Assembly: GCF_014695385.1 (NCBI RefSeq)
Contig: NZ_JACJOD010000033.1
Span: 62,001-126,000 of the forward strand
Direction of reading: 5' to 3'
DNA: 64,000 nucleotides
Origin: Trichocoleus sp. FACHB-46
Lineage (GTDB): Bacteria; Cyanobacteriota; Cyanobacteriia; FACHB-46
In this document: piece after piece, positions 43,666-51,338 of the stretch
Numbering within the stretch: position 1 is the stretch's first letter
Layout of the letters: the number at the start of each line of letters is the position of its first letter
Made by a program: the position numbers and the translations under genes
Notes under the pieces: model-generated
Databases searched by the model: none
Told to the model about the DNA's origin: nothing
The model's input: the letters and a program-made list of their open reading frames with translations, nothing else

Positions 43666-45126
43666 ATGAATAGTGCTCAAACTCCATCACCAGTCAACAA
43701 TCCAGCTCAGCCCAAGGGAGCTATTCAGCCTCAAACTCAACCCGGTCAAGTCACTGCACCTAAGCCTCCAGACCCTTCTCCAACAGTTGCTGAGGTGATG
43801 AAAGTTTGCCCTGATGCAGACATCAGCAACGTCAGGAACTATCTGCCCCTAATCCTTAAGGCGATGGCAACGGATGGGCTGATTAGCAAGAATCAGCTCG
43901 TGGCGATTATTGCCACGATCCACGTGGAAACCACTCCCTTTGCCCCGATCCCTGAGTACGGCAGAGGTGCTGGGCTAGGCTACGCTCCTTATTATGGACG
44001 CGGATTTATTCAACTGACGCATTTAACAAATTACCAAGCAGCCAGTAAAAAGTTTGGGATTGATTTAGTTGGCAAGCCAGACCTCGCACTCAAGCCAGAT
44101 CTCGCTGCTAAGATTCTCACCTGGTTCTGGAAAGGCAACACTGGTAACAATCCCTCAATTCCGGCTGAAAAAGGAGATTGGCGGGGAGTGCGCCTCCATG
44201 TGAATGGAGGCTACCGCCACCTGGATAAATTCCTAGGAGCAGTTGAACGCGGCCTGCAAGTCTTTAAGTCAGGCATTGACCCTAAGGCAATTGGATCGAT
44301 TCCGCTAGATGGCAGTTATGGCTTGGGCTGTGCTGATCCGGGTATTGCTAGCAGTCGCACCTTAACGGGAGTGCATAACCCGACCACCCAAGCTGATGCC
44401 TTGTCCTATGCTTTGGGTCTGCATCTAAGGGAGCGCGATCGCTCTCACAAGTTTGATGCCACTCTCAACCTTGCGAGTGTGCCAGAAGTATTGGAGCTAG
44501 ATGCCCAGAAAACGTTTGAGGTGAAAGGTTTTGGAACTGATTTAGATGGCACTTTCACAACGGATGAAATCGTTTTCTATCCTCTGGACGAACGGGGGCT
44601 GATTGCAGAACTGCACGCCTTCAAGCCTGACCCCAACGCTCCACCCGTACAAGCATTTCTGCATGACTCTCAGGCTGGGCTGAATCCTGCTCAGTCAAAC
44701 ATCATAAGCAATGTTCCAGCAGGGGAGATTCCCCAGAAGATTTACCAGGCGGCACTATCAAATAAGGGTAGAAGTTCAGCAGCGGGGCCGGGGGGCGGGA
44801 ATGTGGCCTGTGCATGGTGTGTGAATAAGTACGCGATCGCGCCTGCGGGTCTGAAGCCAATTGGTAGCAATACCGACTATGTGCCCTCAATGGTAGAAGC
44901 ACTTGACGGCGGACGTGGCAAAAAAGTAGACCCCTCTCAGGCGGTCCCCGGTGATATTTGGATCTCTTACGATATGGCTCACGTTGGCATCTGCACAACA
45001 CAGGGATGTACTAGGGTACTTTCAAACTCCTCCTCTAGAGCCGCTTTTGCTTGGGAAGATGCTCGTAGTGAAGTGGACTCTTATTATGGTGGTTCAACCC
45101 AAGCAATTTACCGAGTTGTCAATTAA
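43666..45126 (+). CDS. Two-domain endolysin-like protein (GH19-type plus NlpC/P60-like)
   Basis: 486 aa with a Pro/Thr-rich N-terminus. Residues about 40-195 form a GH19/lysozyme-like domain: the likely catalytic Glu is in TIHVETTPFAPIPEYG, then GRGFIQLTHLTNYQAASKKF. The C-terminal 120 residues (GGGNVACAWCVNKYA, PGDIWISYDMAHVGI) have the Cys and His of an NlpC/P60 or CHAP-type amidase. It follows the hub gene by 30 bp, so the block 40518-45126 is a tail plus lysis module. It could be tail-associated rather than the free endolysin. Confidence 0.75.
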   Translation: MNSAQTPSPVNNPAQPKGAIQPQTQPGQVTAPKPPDPSPTVAEVMKVCPDADISNVRNYLPLILKAMATDGLISKNQLVAIIATIHVETTPFAPIPEYGRGAGLGYAPYYGRGFIQLTHLTNYQAASKKFGIDLVGKPDLALKPDLAAKILTWFWKGNTGNNPSIPAEKGDWRGVRLHVNGGYRHLDKFLGAVERGLQVFKSGIDPKAIGSIPLDGSYGLGCADPGIASSRTLTGVHNPTTQADALSYALGLHLRERDRSHKFDATLNLASVPEVLELDAQKTFEVKGFGTDLDGTFTTDEIVFYPLDERGLIAELHAFKPDPNAPPVQAFLHDSQAGLNPAQSNIISNVPAGEIPQKIYQAALSNKGRSSAAGPGGGNVACAWCVNKYAIAPAGLKPIGSNTDYVPSMVEALDGGRGKKVDPSQAVPGDIWISYDMAHVGICTTQGCTRVLSNSSSRAAFAWEDARSEVDSYYGGSTQAIYRVVN

Positions 45127-45529
45127 GAGAAGCCAAAAGTGCTCATTGCTGCTGATCGTAGAATGCTAATAAATCTCTACTTAATTCGTACTCATTAGAT
45201 AACTTTAGAGCTAAACCTTCAGGCCAATTCTCATCTTTGATAAGCCAGTTTTGTAATATCAAAGAGTCGAGGTCAGCGTTTTCTTTATGTGCAGCAGTAA
45301 CAAATCTATGCCAACGCTGTCGATCCAAGGGATGTGAGGCTGCTGCTGACTTGTTGGCAGCTAAAGAGAAAGTAAGTAATAAAGTAAAAGTTGTTGACGT
45401 CAATGTGTCTCTGATGTTAATAGATTTTTCGTTTACCTCAACACCTGGGGTTTAGACTAATCGGTGAAGAAAAGGGGACAGACCGGACGATCTGCCGCTT
45501 AATAGTCAAGGACATATCAAATCTTGACT

Positions 45530-46861
45530 ATGAGTAATTTTGACAAGCTTCGAGCGTTTCGGCACGAAGCTTATGCCTTGTTCAGAAATGGGCGAGATGC
45601 TTTATTCGACCTGATGGATGCTGTGTTGGTAAGTCGGAGCATTTACTCGTTCGCAGAGCTTTCCTTGTTGCCAGTTTTTCGCCGGCAGTGGCCGAGTTTG
45701 TATGAGGCACTACAAGATAGCGAACCCCCTCGCCTGGAACTCCTGGAACTCTATATCGAGCAGATCGCCCCAGAAAAGCGAATGGTTTTAGCAGGAGACC
45801 ATACGGCCTGGTCACGCTTACAGGCAGCGACCCTGCGAGAGCGCACCTATGAACACCAAGCCCATCCAATGAGTGGAGCCAAGCCCATCACGCTAGGACA
45901 AGGCTATAGCACGATTGCCTGGATTCCCGAAGAGCAAGGAAGTTGGGCCTTACCCCTCCGGCATGAACGAATTACCAGTGCTGAAACTCCGATGGAGAAG
46001 GCTGCGACTCAATTGCGTCACGTGTGTCAGAAATTGACGACTCGTCCGTTGTCCTTATGGGATGCAGAATATGGGTGTGCTCCCTTCCTCCAGAAAACAG
46101 CTGACATCACCTGTGACAAGCTGATTCGATTGCGCTCCAATCGCGTCCTCTACGGTCCTCCTCCTGCCTACTCTGGCAAAGGACGACCTCGAAGGCATGG
46201 CAACCCGTTCAAACTCAACGATGCGACCACTTGGTGGCACCCGGATGAGGAGATGTCAGTCGAGGACGTGAAGTGGGGAACCCTGCGCTTACAGATGTGG
46301 CATTCGCTCCATCTGAGGCAGGCTGCCAGTCAGGTGTTGTCTCTAATTCGAGTGGAACGGCTCCCTGACTCTTCTACGACCTCCCTCAAACCTTTATGGC
46401 TCCTTTGGGTTGGGTTGGAACGCCCTCCCCTGGAAACTCTCTGGAAACAATACTTGCGTCGATTTGCCATTGATCATTGGTATCGCTTTGCATTTCTTGA
46501 ATGCCCGTTAGGGCTATAGCAGCGCTTGCACTGGACATTGCCCCAGTTAGCCACCCCTGAATCCTCCGAGCGGTGGAGCGACTTAATGCCCCTTTTAACC
46601 TGGCAGCTTTGGTTAGCCCGAAGCGAGGTCCAAGACTCCCCACTCCCTTGGCAAAGGTCCTCTGCCAATCTCTCTCCGGGTCGAACAGCCAATGCCTTTG
46701 CCGCAGTTTTAGCAGTGATTGGTTCCCCGGCTCCGCCTCCTAAACCCCGAGGAAAGTCGCCGGGGTGGATACCCGGACAACCCCGGTCTCGTCGGATTCG
46801 CTATCCAACGGTGAGAAAACACTTCAAGAAACCCAAAGTGGGAGCTAAAGAGTCCGCTTAA
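45530..46861 (+). pseudogene. Transposase interrupted by an in-frame stop from a 24-bp insertion
   Basis: The frame from ATG 45530 matches copy 1 to RFAIDHWYRFA, then reads FLECPLGL and TAG (46517-46519), then resumes in the same frame at QRLHWTLPQLATPE and continues to 46861. The stop therefore comes from the inserted segment, not from a shift. The insertion is absent from copy 1. A TTG 6 bp upstream of the ATG is an alternative start. Confidence 0.85.
46493..46520. repeat. 24-bp insertion with hairpin core (small dispersed repeat candidate)
   Basis: Where copy 1 reads TTTGCA-AAACAGCG, copy 2 reads TTTGCA, then a 28-base stretch with the palindrome GCCC-GTTA-GGGC, then AGCG; net gain 24 bp. 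This size and hairpin form resemble the very small dispersed repeats reported from Nostoc genomes. I see no second copy in the window. Confidence 0.55.
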
Positions 46862-47468
46862 TCTCTGAGTTCTTCGGTCTTTTCTACCTCGCTCAACTCT
46901 TACAAGGAATTGGGCTACTTCTGCCTGCCGTTAGTCTAAACTTCAGTCAACACTCATGCTGACAATTTCTGCTGCGGGTACAATGCAATGTTGGTAAAAC
47001 TCCTCTGCAATACAGTTACATTCGTCGCTCGATAGCTTTGTATCCATTTCTGCAAAAATATCGGACATGAACAATTTGCCTCCACCAGTTTCATAAAGCC
47101 AGAGGGTAGCGGCTTGTCGTGGGCCAAATTCAGTGCATGAGAAACAATACATTGATAAAATTCCAGGTCTATAGTGGCTTATGAATTCATCACCGTATTT
47201 TTCCTTTTCTTTATTTCTATACCAACCATTAGTCAGTCTACTTTCAATTGCTGCGATCGCTACTGGAGCACCTAGGCTGACATTAAGCGTGTAGTCACGT
47301 AGAGTTTTCATGGATTTACCTAAGCTTGAGAGAGTTTGAGTGTGTAACGTACTCAGTTGAGAAATATGACATGACTCTAGACTCTACTTCAGATCTAGAA
47401 TTCAGGATCATCACTGAACTAGTACAGACTTATTATCGTTATCTTCTTAACGTTTCGGTAGAACTACT

Positions 47469-47834
47469 GTGCTAGATCCCTTTTTCTTCCAAATGCCCAA
47501 TCCTGAACGTCTCAAGCCTGGTTTAATTTACCGAATAACAGGTTATGCCCAAGTTGAAGAGTACACGTTGGTAACTTGGCGCTTTGGTAAGGAAGATGAA
47601 TATGCAACGGGTGAGACTCTTTACCGCGATCGCACCCTCATTGCCACCGGCGGTGGAACATTACCGCTCTACACCCCTAAAGTTCCAGAACCAGTTAGTC
47701 GCACACCTAGACCAGAAGCGCAAACAGTAATGAGTCGTGTCGATGACTCAATTGGTCGGTTTGGAGTCCCTCCAGCCGTAGCGACTGCCCTGAGAGACCC
47801 ACTCAACTATGTGTCCTTTGAAATTGAAGAATAG
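47469..47834 (+). CDS. Hypothetical protein, 121 aa
   Basis: GTG 47469 (MLDPFFFQMPNPERLKPGL); ATG 47493 is the alternative. A beta-rich first half (YRITGYAQVEEYTLVTWRF) and Pro-rich linker are followed by a helix (RVDDSIGRFGVPP). It is the only plus-strand gene in this part; convergent with 47841. An inverted CGTTA/TAACG lies in its promoter region, echoing the operator half-site near 8.9 and 13.5 kb, but weaker. No family recognised. Confidence 0.5.
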   Translation: MLDPFFFQMPNPERLKPGLIYRITGYAQVEEYTLVTWRFGKEDEYATGETLYRDRTLIATGGGTLPLYTPKVPEPVSRTPRPEAQTVMSRVDDSIGRFGVPPAVATALRDPLNYVSFEIEE

Positions 47835-47840
47835 AGAGGG

Positions 47841-48452
47841 TTAAGAAGAAAATCCAAAAAGAGGGGCTGATTCTTCCTCACGCATACTAGGCGCTAGATA
47901 GCCGCTCAAAATACTAGATTGAGCTGATTGAGTGATGTAGTGAAACTCAATTTGGCATGCTTCTAAGCTTTGTTTTGAGTCGTTTTGATAAGCCTGGTCA
48001 AGAAACACCTGGATAACTCTGTTGTTGCAACTAAGGTAGTAACCTTGAGCAAGATTATCGCGCTCGATTGAGAACGTACATTGCCACTTAGCCGATCTCT
48101 CAAAAGTATTGGTCGGTTGACCTTCTCGAAGAGGTGGGTAATTACCAAGCTCAATTTTCTCGAACCTGCCATCGCAGAACATCTCATAGGGCCTACCCCA
48201 ACGGCCAGCAGCAGCTTTTGAGGACTTCCCTCCGATCGCTTGATAGATAACCCGTTTGGGTGAATCAGGGGCACCAACAAAAACTGCGTTCTCCCCTACT
48301 CCATACACCTGGAAAATCTCCTCGGTTTCGGAGTGCATCACAGAATACGAGGGGAGGTCTGGGAGTGTTTCGACAGGGCTAGCGATCGCCAACACCCAAT
48401 AACTACCACCTGTTTTGATGTGTCTGTACGGTTCGTCAATTATTAATTGCAT
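47841..48452 (-). CDS. Hypothetical protein, about 203 aa
   Basis: ATG 48452 (MQLIIDEPYRHIKTGGS) overlaps the stop of the upstream gene (TGATG), so I prefer it over the in-frame extension to 48494. Mixed composition with many short strands (YSVMHSETEEIFQVYGVGE). No domain recognised. Second gene of a coupled pair. Confidence 0.6.
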   Translation of the reverse strand: MQLIIDEPYRHIKTGGSYWVLAIASPVETLPDLPSYSVMHSETEEIFQVYGVGENAVFVGAPDSPKRVIYQAIGGKSSKAAAGRWGRPYEMFCDGRFEKIELGNYPPLREGQPTNTFERSAKWQCTFSIERDNLAQGYYLSCNNRVIQVFLDQAYQNDSKQSLEACQIEFHYITQSAQSSILSGYLAPSMREEESAPLFGFSS

Positions 48453-48772
48453 CAGCGACCACCTCGCATTCGCCACTTCCATGACACCTGCCACAGCAAA
48501 ATCCGGAGCTCTGGACGCTTCACTTGTACCCAGAACAATACGATCCAGCGGTTAAGTTGTCCTAGTGGGGTTTGCCAGTAGTCATTCAAGCTGCGATCGC
48601 TCTTAAAGTGATTGAGCAGCCAATACTCAGGTGCTTCTTGGATGGAGACTGAGCGGTTTTGGAGCTGAAACTTGAAATCGGGATTGTCTCGCAGGAATGC
48701 ATGTTTCCATGCCTGGAAGCTGGTCCAATCGTCGGGGGCACAAAGCATTGCCAAAAAATCAGTAAAAGGCAT
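48452..48772 (-). CDS. Hypothetical protein, about 106 aa
   Basis: ATG 48772 (MPFTDFLAMLCAPDDWTSF); an extension of four codons exists. Helical and Trp-rich (WIVLFWVQVKRPELRILLWQ). The TGA overlaps the next ATG, implying translational coupling with the 203-aa gene. Unknown. Confidence 0.55.
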   Translation of the reverse strand: MPFTDFLAMLCAPDDWTSFQAWKHAFLRDNPDFKFQLQNRSVSIQEAPEYWLLNHFKSDRSLNDYWQTPLGQLNRWIVLFWVQVKRPELRILLWQVSWKWRMRGGR

Positions 48773-48811
48773 GATGTTTCTCAATCCAAAAACTGAATTT
48801 GAAAAAGCAAA

Positions 48812-49168
48812 CTATGACCTTTCTAGAAGCAGCCGCGATCGCAACGCTTCCAATTGCACCTGCAAGATTTGTACCTGGGTCGCAGCAGCGGACATCGAAG
48901 CCTTTTTGCTAGAAGACTTGCTCGGAGCTTTAAGTGGTTCGATTTCGGTTAAGGTTGATAGCCTATGCGCAACTAAAAGGTTGCTAGGCTCCCAGCCGTC
49001 ACCACTCTGCTTGTAAATCTCAACCTGAGCAGCTGGATTAGCGTTGGTCCCTGTGATTTTGATAGCAATGTTGGGAACTTCATCATTGGTCACGATTTGC
49101 TTGATTCGACCGCGTGCCACCCCGCCTGAAGCTTTCCAGCTCACGTAGGAACCAACCTTGAGAGCCAT
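48812..49168 (-). CDS. Hypervirulence-associated TUDOR-like protein (DUF2945 type)
   Basis: 118 aa. The first 70 residues (KVGSYVSWKASGGVARGRIK, IVTNDEVPNIAIKITGT, NPAAQVEIY) match the HVA1/DUF2945 small beta-barrel. A Ser/Lys-rich linker and a coiled-coil (QVQILQVQLEALRSRLLLE) follow. The barrel family is widespread and of unknown function. Monocistronic or first in the 47.8-49.2-kb minus-strand set. Confidence 0.7.
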   Translation of the reverse strand: MALKVGSYVSWKASGGVARGRIKQIVTNDEVPNIAIKITGTNANPAAQVEIYKQSGDGWEPSNLLVAHRLSTLTEIEPLKAPSKSSSKKASMSAAATQVQILQVQLEALRSRLLLERS

Positions 49169-49224
49169 AAGTGCCAGTTGCTGTAATTATTCAATAATTT
49201 TATTACTATAAGATAATCAATCTT

Positions 49225-49270
49225 CGAGCGGGGCAGAAGGTATCTGCTGGGTTCGATTCCCACCCGCTTG
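49225..49270 (+). other. 46-nt tRNA-like element (acceptor + hairpin + T-arm)
   Basis: CGAGCGGG (49225-49232) pairs with CCCGCTTG (49263-49270) over 8 bp with one G·U. Inside are a 5-bp hairpin GCAGA-AGGTA-TCTGC (49233-49247) and a perfect T-arm TGGG-TTCGATT-CCCA (49248-49262). There is no anticodon or D-arm. It precedes a terminator hairpin. Could be a tRNA fragment or a dedicated small tRNA-like RNA. Confidence 0.5.
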
Positions 49271-49298
49271 TTTGGCTAGCATCACACCCAAAATTGCT

Positions 49299-49347
49299 TA
49301 AGCTCTCTCCTCATGGATTTAGCATCTCAAGGAGAGGGCTTATTTTT
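49299..49347 (+). terminator. Rho-independent terminator, 13-bp stem
   Basis: TAAGCTCTCTCCT (49299-49311) pairs with AGGAGAGGGCTTA (49330-49342) with one G·U, followed by five T. It is 30 bp before the small gene at 49377. Confidence 0.7.
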
Positions 49348-49376
49348 GAGCAAGGCGATCGCGATTTTCTACAAAG

Positions 49377-49646
49377 ATGGAGGCGTTAGAAAGTATGTTG
49401 ATCGGACGTAGATTGATCAAGAACTGGGGTGATGGGGTTGTAGTTGTGCTGGAAAAGCTTAAACCTGAGAGCGTCTTAGAAGAGGGACTATACGACGTCT
49501 TTCAATTTGACGGTGAAATTGTCTATCGCCCTGTAGGTCTTCCACACAACAGCCTTTACGGCAGGAGTATAGAGGAAGTATTTACTACTAAGGAAGCGTG
49601 GCTGACTTCGGAAGAGGTAGAGAATGACGGGAGATCGCAGTCCTAG
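49377..49646 (+). CDS. Hypothetical small protein, 89 aa
   Basis: ATG 49377; ATG 49395 with GGAGG upstream is the alternative and may be the true start. Beta-rich and acidic (LIKNWGDGVVVVLEKLKPES). It lies between two terminator-like hairpins and before the portal gene, so would form its own transcription unit. No family recognised. Confidence 0.5.
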   Translation: MEALESMLIGRRLIKNWGDGVVVVLEKLKPESVLEEGLYDVFQFDGEIVYRPVGLPHNSLYGRSIEEVFTTKEAWLTSEEVENDGRSQS

Positions 49647-49712
49647 TAAGAATTTTCCCGCTCGTATGCCACAATGATTTCAAGCAAATATTGGAAGGGT
49701 CACCTCTAACCC

Positions 49713-49755
49713 AGAGACCAAGGCACCGTCGCACGGCCTTGGTCTCTATTTTTTT
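49713..49755 (+). terminator. Perfect 12-bp hairpin with T-tract upstream of the portal gene
   Basis: AGAGACCAAGGC (49713-49724) and GCCTTGGTCTCT (49736-49747) are fully complementary and followed by a run of seven T. The portal start is 18 bp on. Confidence 0.75.
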
Positions 49756-49772
49756 AACTTAAAGTAAAAACC

Positions 49773-51122
49773 TTGGCTCTTGTCCACCCATCTCGGCAAA
49801 CTCGTTCCTTCTCGGCCCGTCCCGGCGGCGGGCTGAAGACTTCTTATACTCGCATTGAAGTTCACGGGCATTTGCAGCGATCGCTCTCCAACCTAGAGCG
49901 AGTTCCCCTCGACAAGTTGCGTGCTTTCAGTCGCACAGTTCCTGTACGCAAAGCGATTCGACGCATTGCCAACGGGGTACTGGCAATGCCTTGGGTGATT
50001 CAACCTCCCAAGGAACTGGCAAAAGATGACGATGCGCTGCACTATGCTGAAGAGCTCAAGAAGGCTCTGCTCAAGCCAAATCGAGCTGAGCATAATACTT
50101 ACTCAAAGCTGGTTAGAGCCATCATCACTGAGATGTTGGTACTAGGATTTGCGGCGGTGGAACGGCAACCAGGCAGAGAAGGTACTCAACCATTCTGGTT
50201 GTGGATTGCCAACGGAGCTGGCATTAAGGCAAATAGTGATTGGCGGCCAGAGATTGAAGGAATTATGCCGCGGTTCTATGATTGTTCCTCCAGTCGTTCC
50301 GGCAAAGACTGTGTGCCGCTGATGAGCAAGGACTTGTTCATCATTCAAAGTGAGACCAACAGTTACGAATATGTGCCTCCCAGTCCCTTAGAAGTTGCCT
50401 ATCGTTTGATTGAAGCTTGGTTAGGGGTCGGAGACTACCAGTCGAACACAACTAGTCGGGCGGTGCGAAGCTACATGATTAGCATTGAGGGTGATGATGT
50501 TTCACCAGAAGATGTAGAGTCTTTCCGCCAGTATTGGGAAACTGACGTTGAGCAAAAAGGCAAGGTGCCCATCATTGGTGGTGTTGTAAAGAAGACGGAA
50601 CTAGGAGCCAAGAACGATGAAGAGCTTTATCCCAAATTCACGGAATACTTGCTACGGATGATTGCGCTATCTTTCGATTTGACGACGCGCGACTATAACA
50701 TCACCGAACCGGACAATAGGGCTACTGCGGGTATTGCCGCAGACTTCACCTTTGGTGATGCCATTTTACCGATGGCAACCACCATTGAGGAGCATTTAGA
50801 TATAGAAGTGATTGACTTCTTTGCACCTGGCTTCCACCTAGCTCTTGCTGATACTGAACCACGAACTGAGAAGGAAGAAGCCGAGGTAGCAGGTAATCTG
50901 TTTGAGCGGAAGATCATCACCCGCAATGAGAGCCGTATCCGGACAGGTCATGATCCAGTACTCAACGGTGATGTCTTTAGTGATGGAACTCCCCTAGAAA
51001 CGGAAGAAGATACAAAAGACGGTTCTGAGGTGAAGCTAGTTACGGACGTTAAACCTGCACCTGCCAGCAAGATAAAGCGCAATAGAAAAGCAAATACATC
51101 ACAGTTATCCTTGTTCGGTTAG
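49773..51122 (+). CDS. Phage portal protein (HK97-like)
   Basis: 449 aa from TTG 49773. Family features: PVRKAIRRIANGVLAMPWVI near residue 55 (clip/stem entry), LVLGFAAVER, PPSPLEVAYRLIEAW and the long helix region with DYNITEPDNRATAGIAAD, which is the place of the portal's stem helix and membrane-facing turn. Portals are dodecamers at the capsid vertex through which DNA is packed and ejected. Packaging partners (large terminase) and the major capsid are not in the window. It is the sort of protein some Avs sensors recognise. Confidence 0.75.
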   Translation: MALVHPSRQTRSFSARPGGGLKTSYTRIEVHGHLQRSLSNLERVPLDKLRAFSRTVPVRKAIRRIANGVLAMPWVIQPPKELAKDDDALHYAEELKKALLKPNRAEHNTYSKLVRAIITEMLVLGFAAVERQPGREGTQPFWLWIANGAGIKANSDWRPEIEGIMPRFYDCSSSRSGKDCVPLMSKDLFIIQSETNSYEYVPPSPLEVAYRLIEAWLGVGDYQSNTTSRAVRSYMISIEGDDVSPEDVESFRQYWETDVEQKGKVPIIGGVVKKTELGAKNDEELYPKFTEYLLRMIALSFDLTTRDYNITEPDNRATAGIAADFTFGDAILPMATTIEEHLDIEVIDFFAPGFHLALADTEPRTEKEEAEVAGNLFERKIITRNESRIRTGHDPVLNGDVFSDGTPLETEEDTKDGSEVKLVTDVKPAPASKIKRNRKANTSQLSLFG

Positions 51123-51182
51123 CAGTAATTTAGCGATTGCGATCGCTTCTCTGACCTCGTCTAAAAAATCATTCCTGCCAAT

Positions 51183-51250
51183 TCTAGGGTTAATGAGGGC
51201 GAGTGAGAGCTATGAGGTTTTAGTCGGATTGCACGGCTCAGACAAAAGCT
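51183..51250. repeat. Dispersed repeat, weak copy I (module 5)
   Basis: GAGGGCGAGTGAGAGCTATGAGG, then TTGCACGGCTCAGACAAAAG resemble module 5 and its 3' flank (GCACGGCTCAGGCAGATG in copy E). Marginal. Confidence 0.3.
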
Positions 51251-51338
51251 AGGCCCTGAGATTAGCCCAGAATCCACAATAGAGAGATTAAATTTTAGCG
51301 ATCGCATCCTTACCGCCCCAATGGTTAAGTCGATGCCA

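Larger units (their letters stand above)
45445..46946 (+). mobile_element. Insertion sequence copy 2, TCAACAC target duplication
   Basis: Ends: CTGGGGTTTAGACTAA at 45445, and the complement of CTGAAGTTTAGACTAA at 46946, flanked by TCAACAC (45438-45444, 46947-46953). It is 1502 bp against 1479 for copy 1: +24 from an insertion at about 46493-46520 and -1 upstream of the gene. It belongs to the same family as the element at 27978. Confidence 0.88.
45143..47311 (-). pseudogene. Gene of about 220 codons split by insertion sequence copy 2
   Basis: The right part reads from ATG 47311 (MKTLRDYTLNVSLGAPVAIA) to the element, where a TGA at 46943-46945 inside the element end makes a false stop. The left part is the frame ending at 45143 (EYELSRDLLAFYDQQQ). 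Removing 45445-46946 and one TCAACAC joins them in a single frame across the junction (MSVEVNEKSINIRD). The C-terminal part (HRFVTAAHKENADLDS) reminds me of small proteins common in bacterial accessory regions; function unknown. The present sequence encodes only a truncated protein. Confidence 0.7.
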
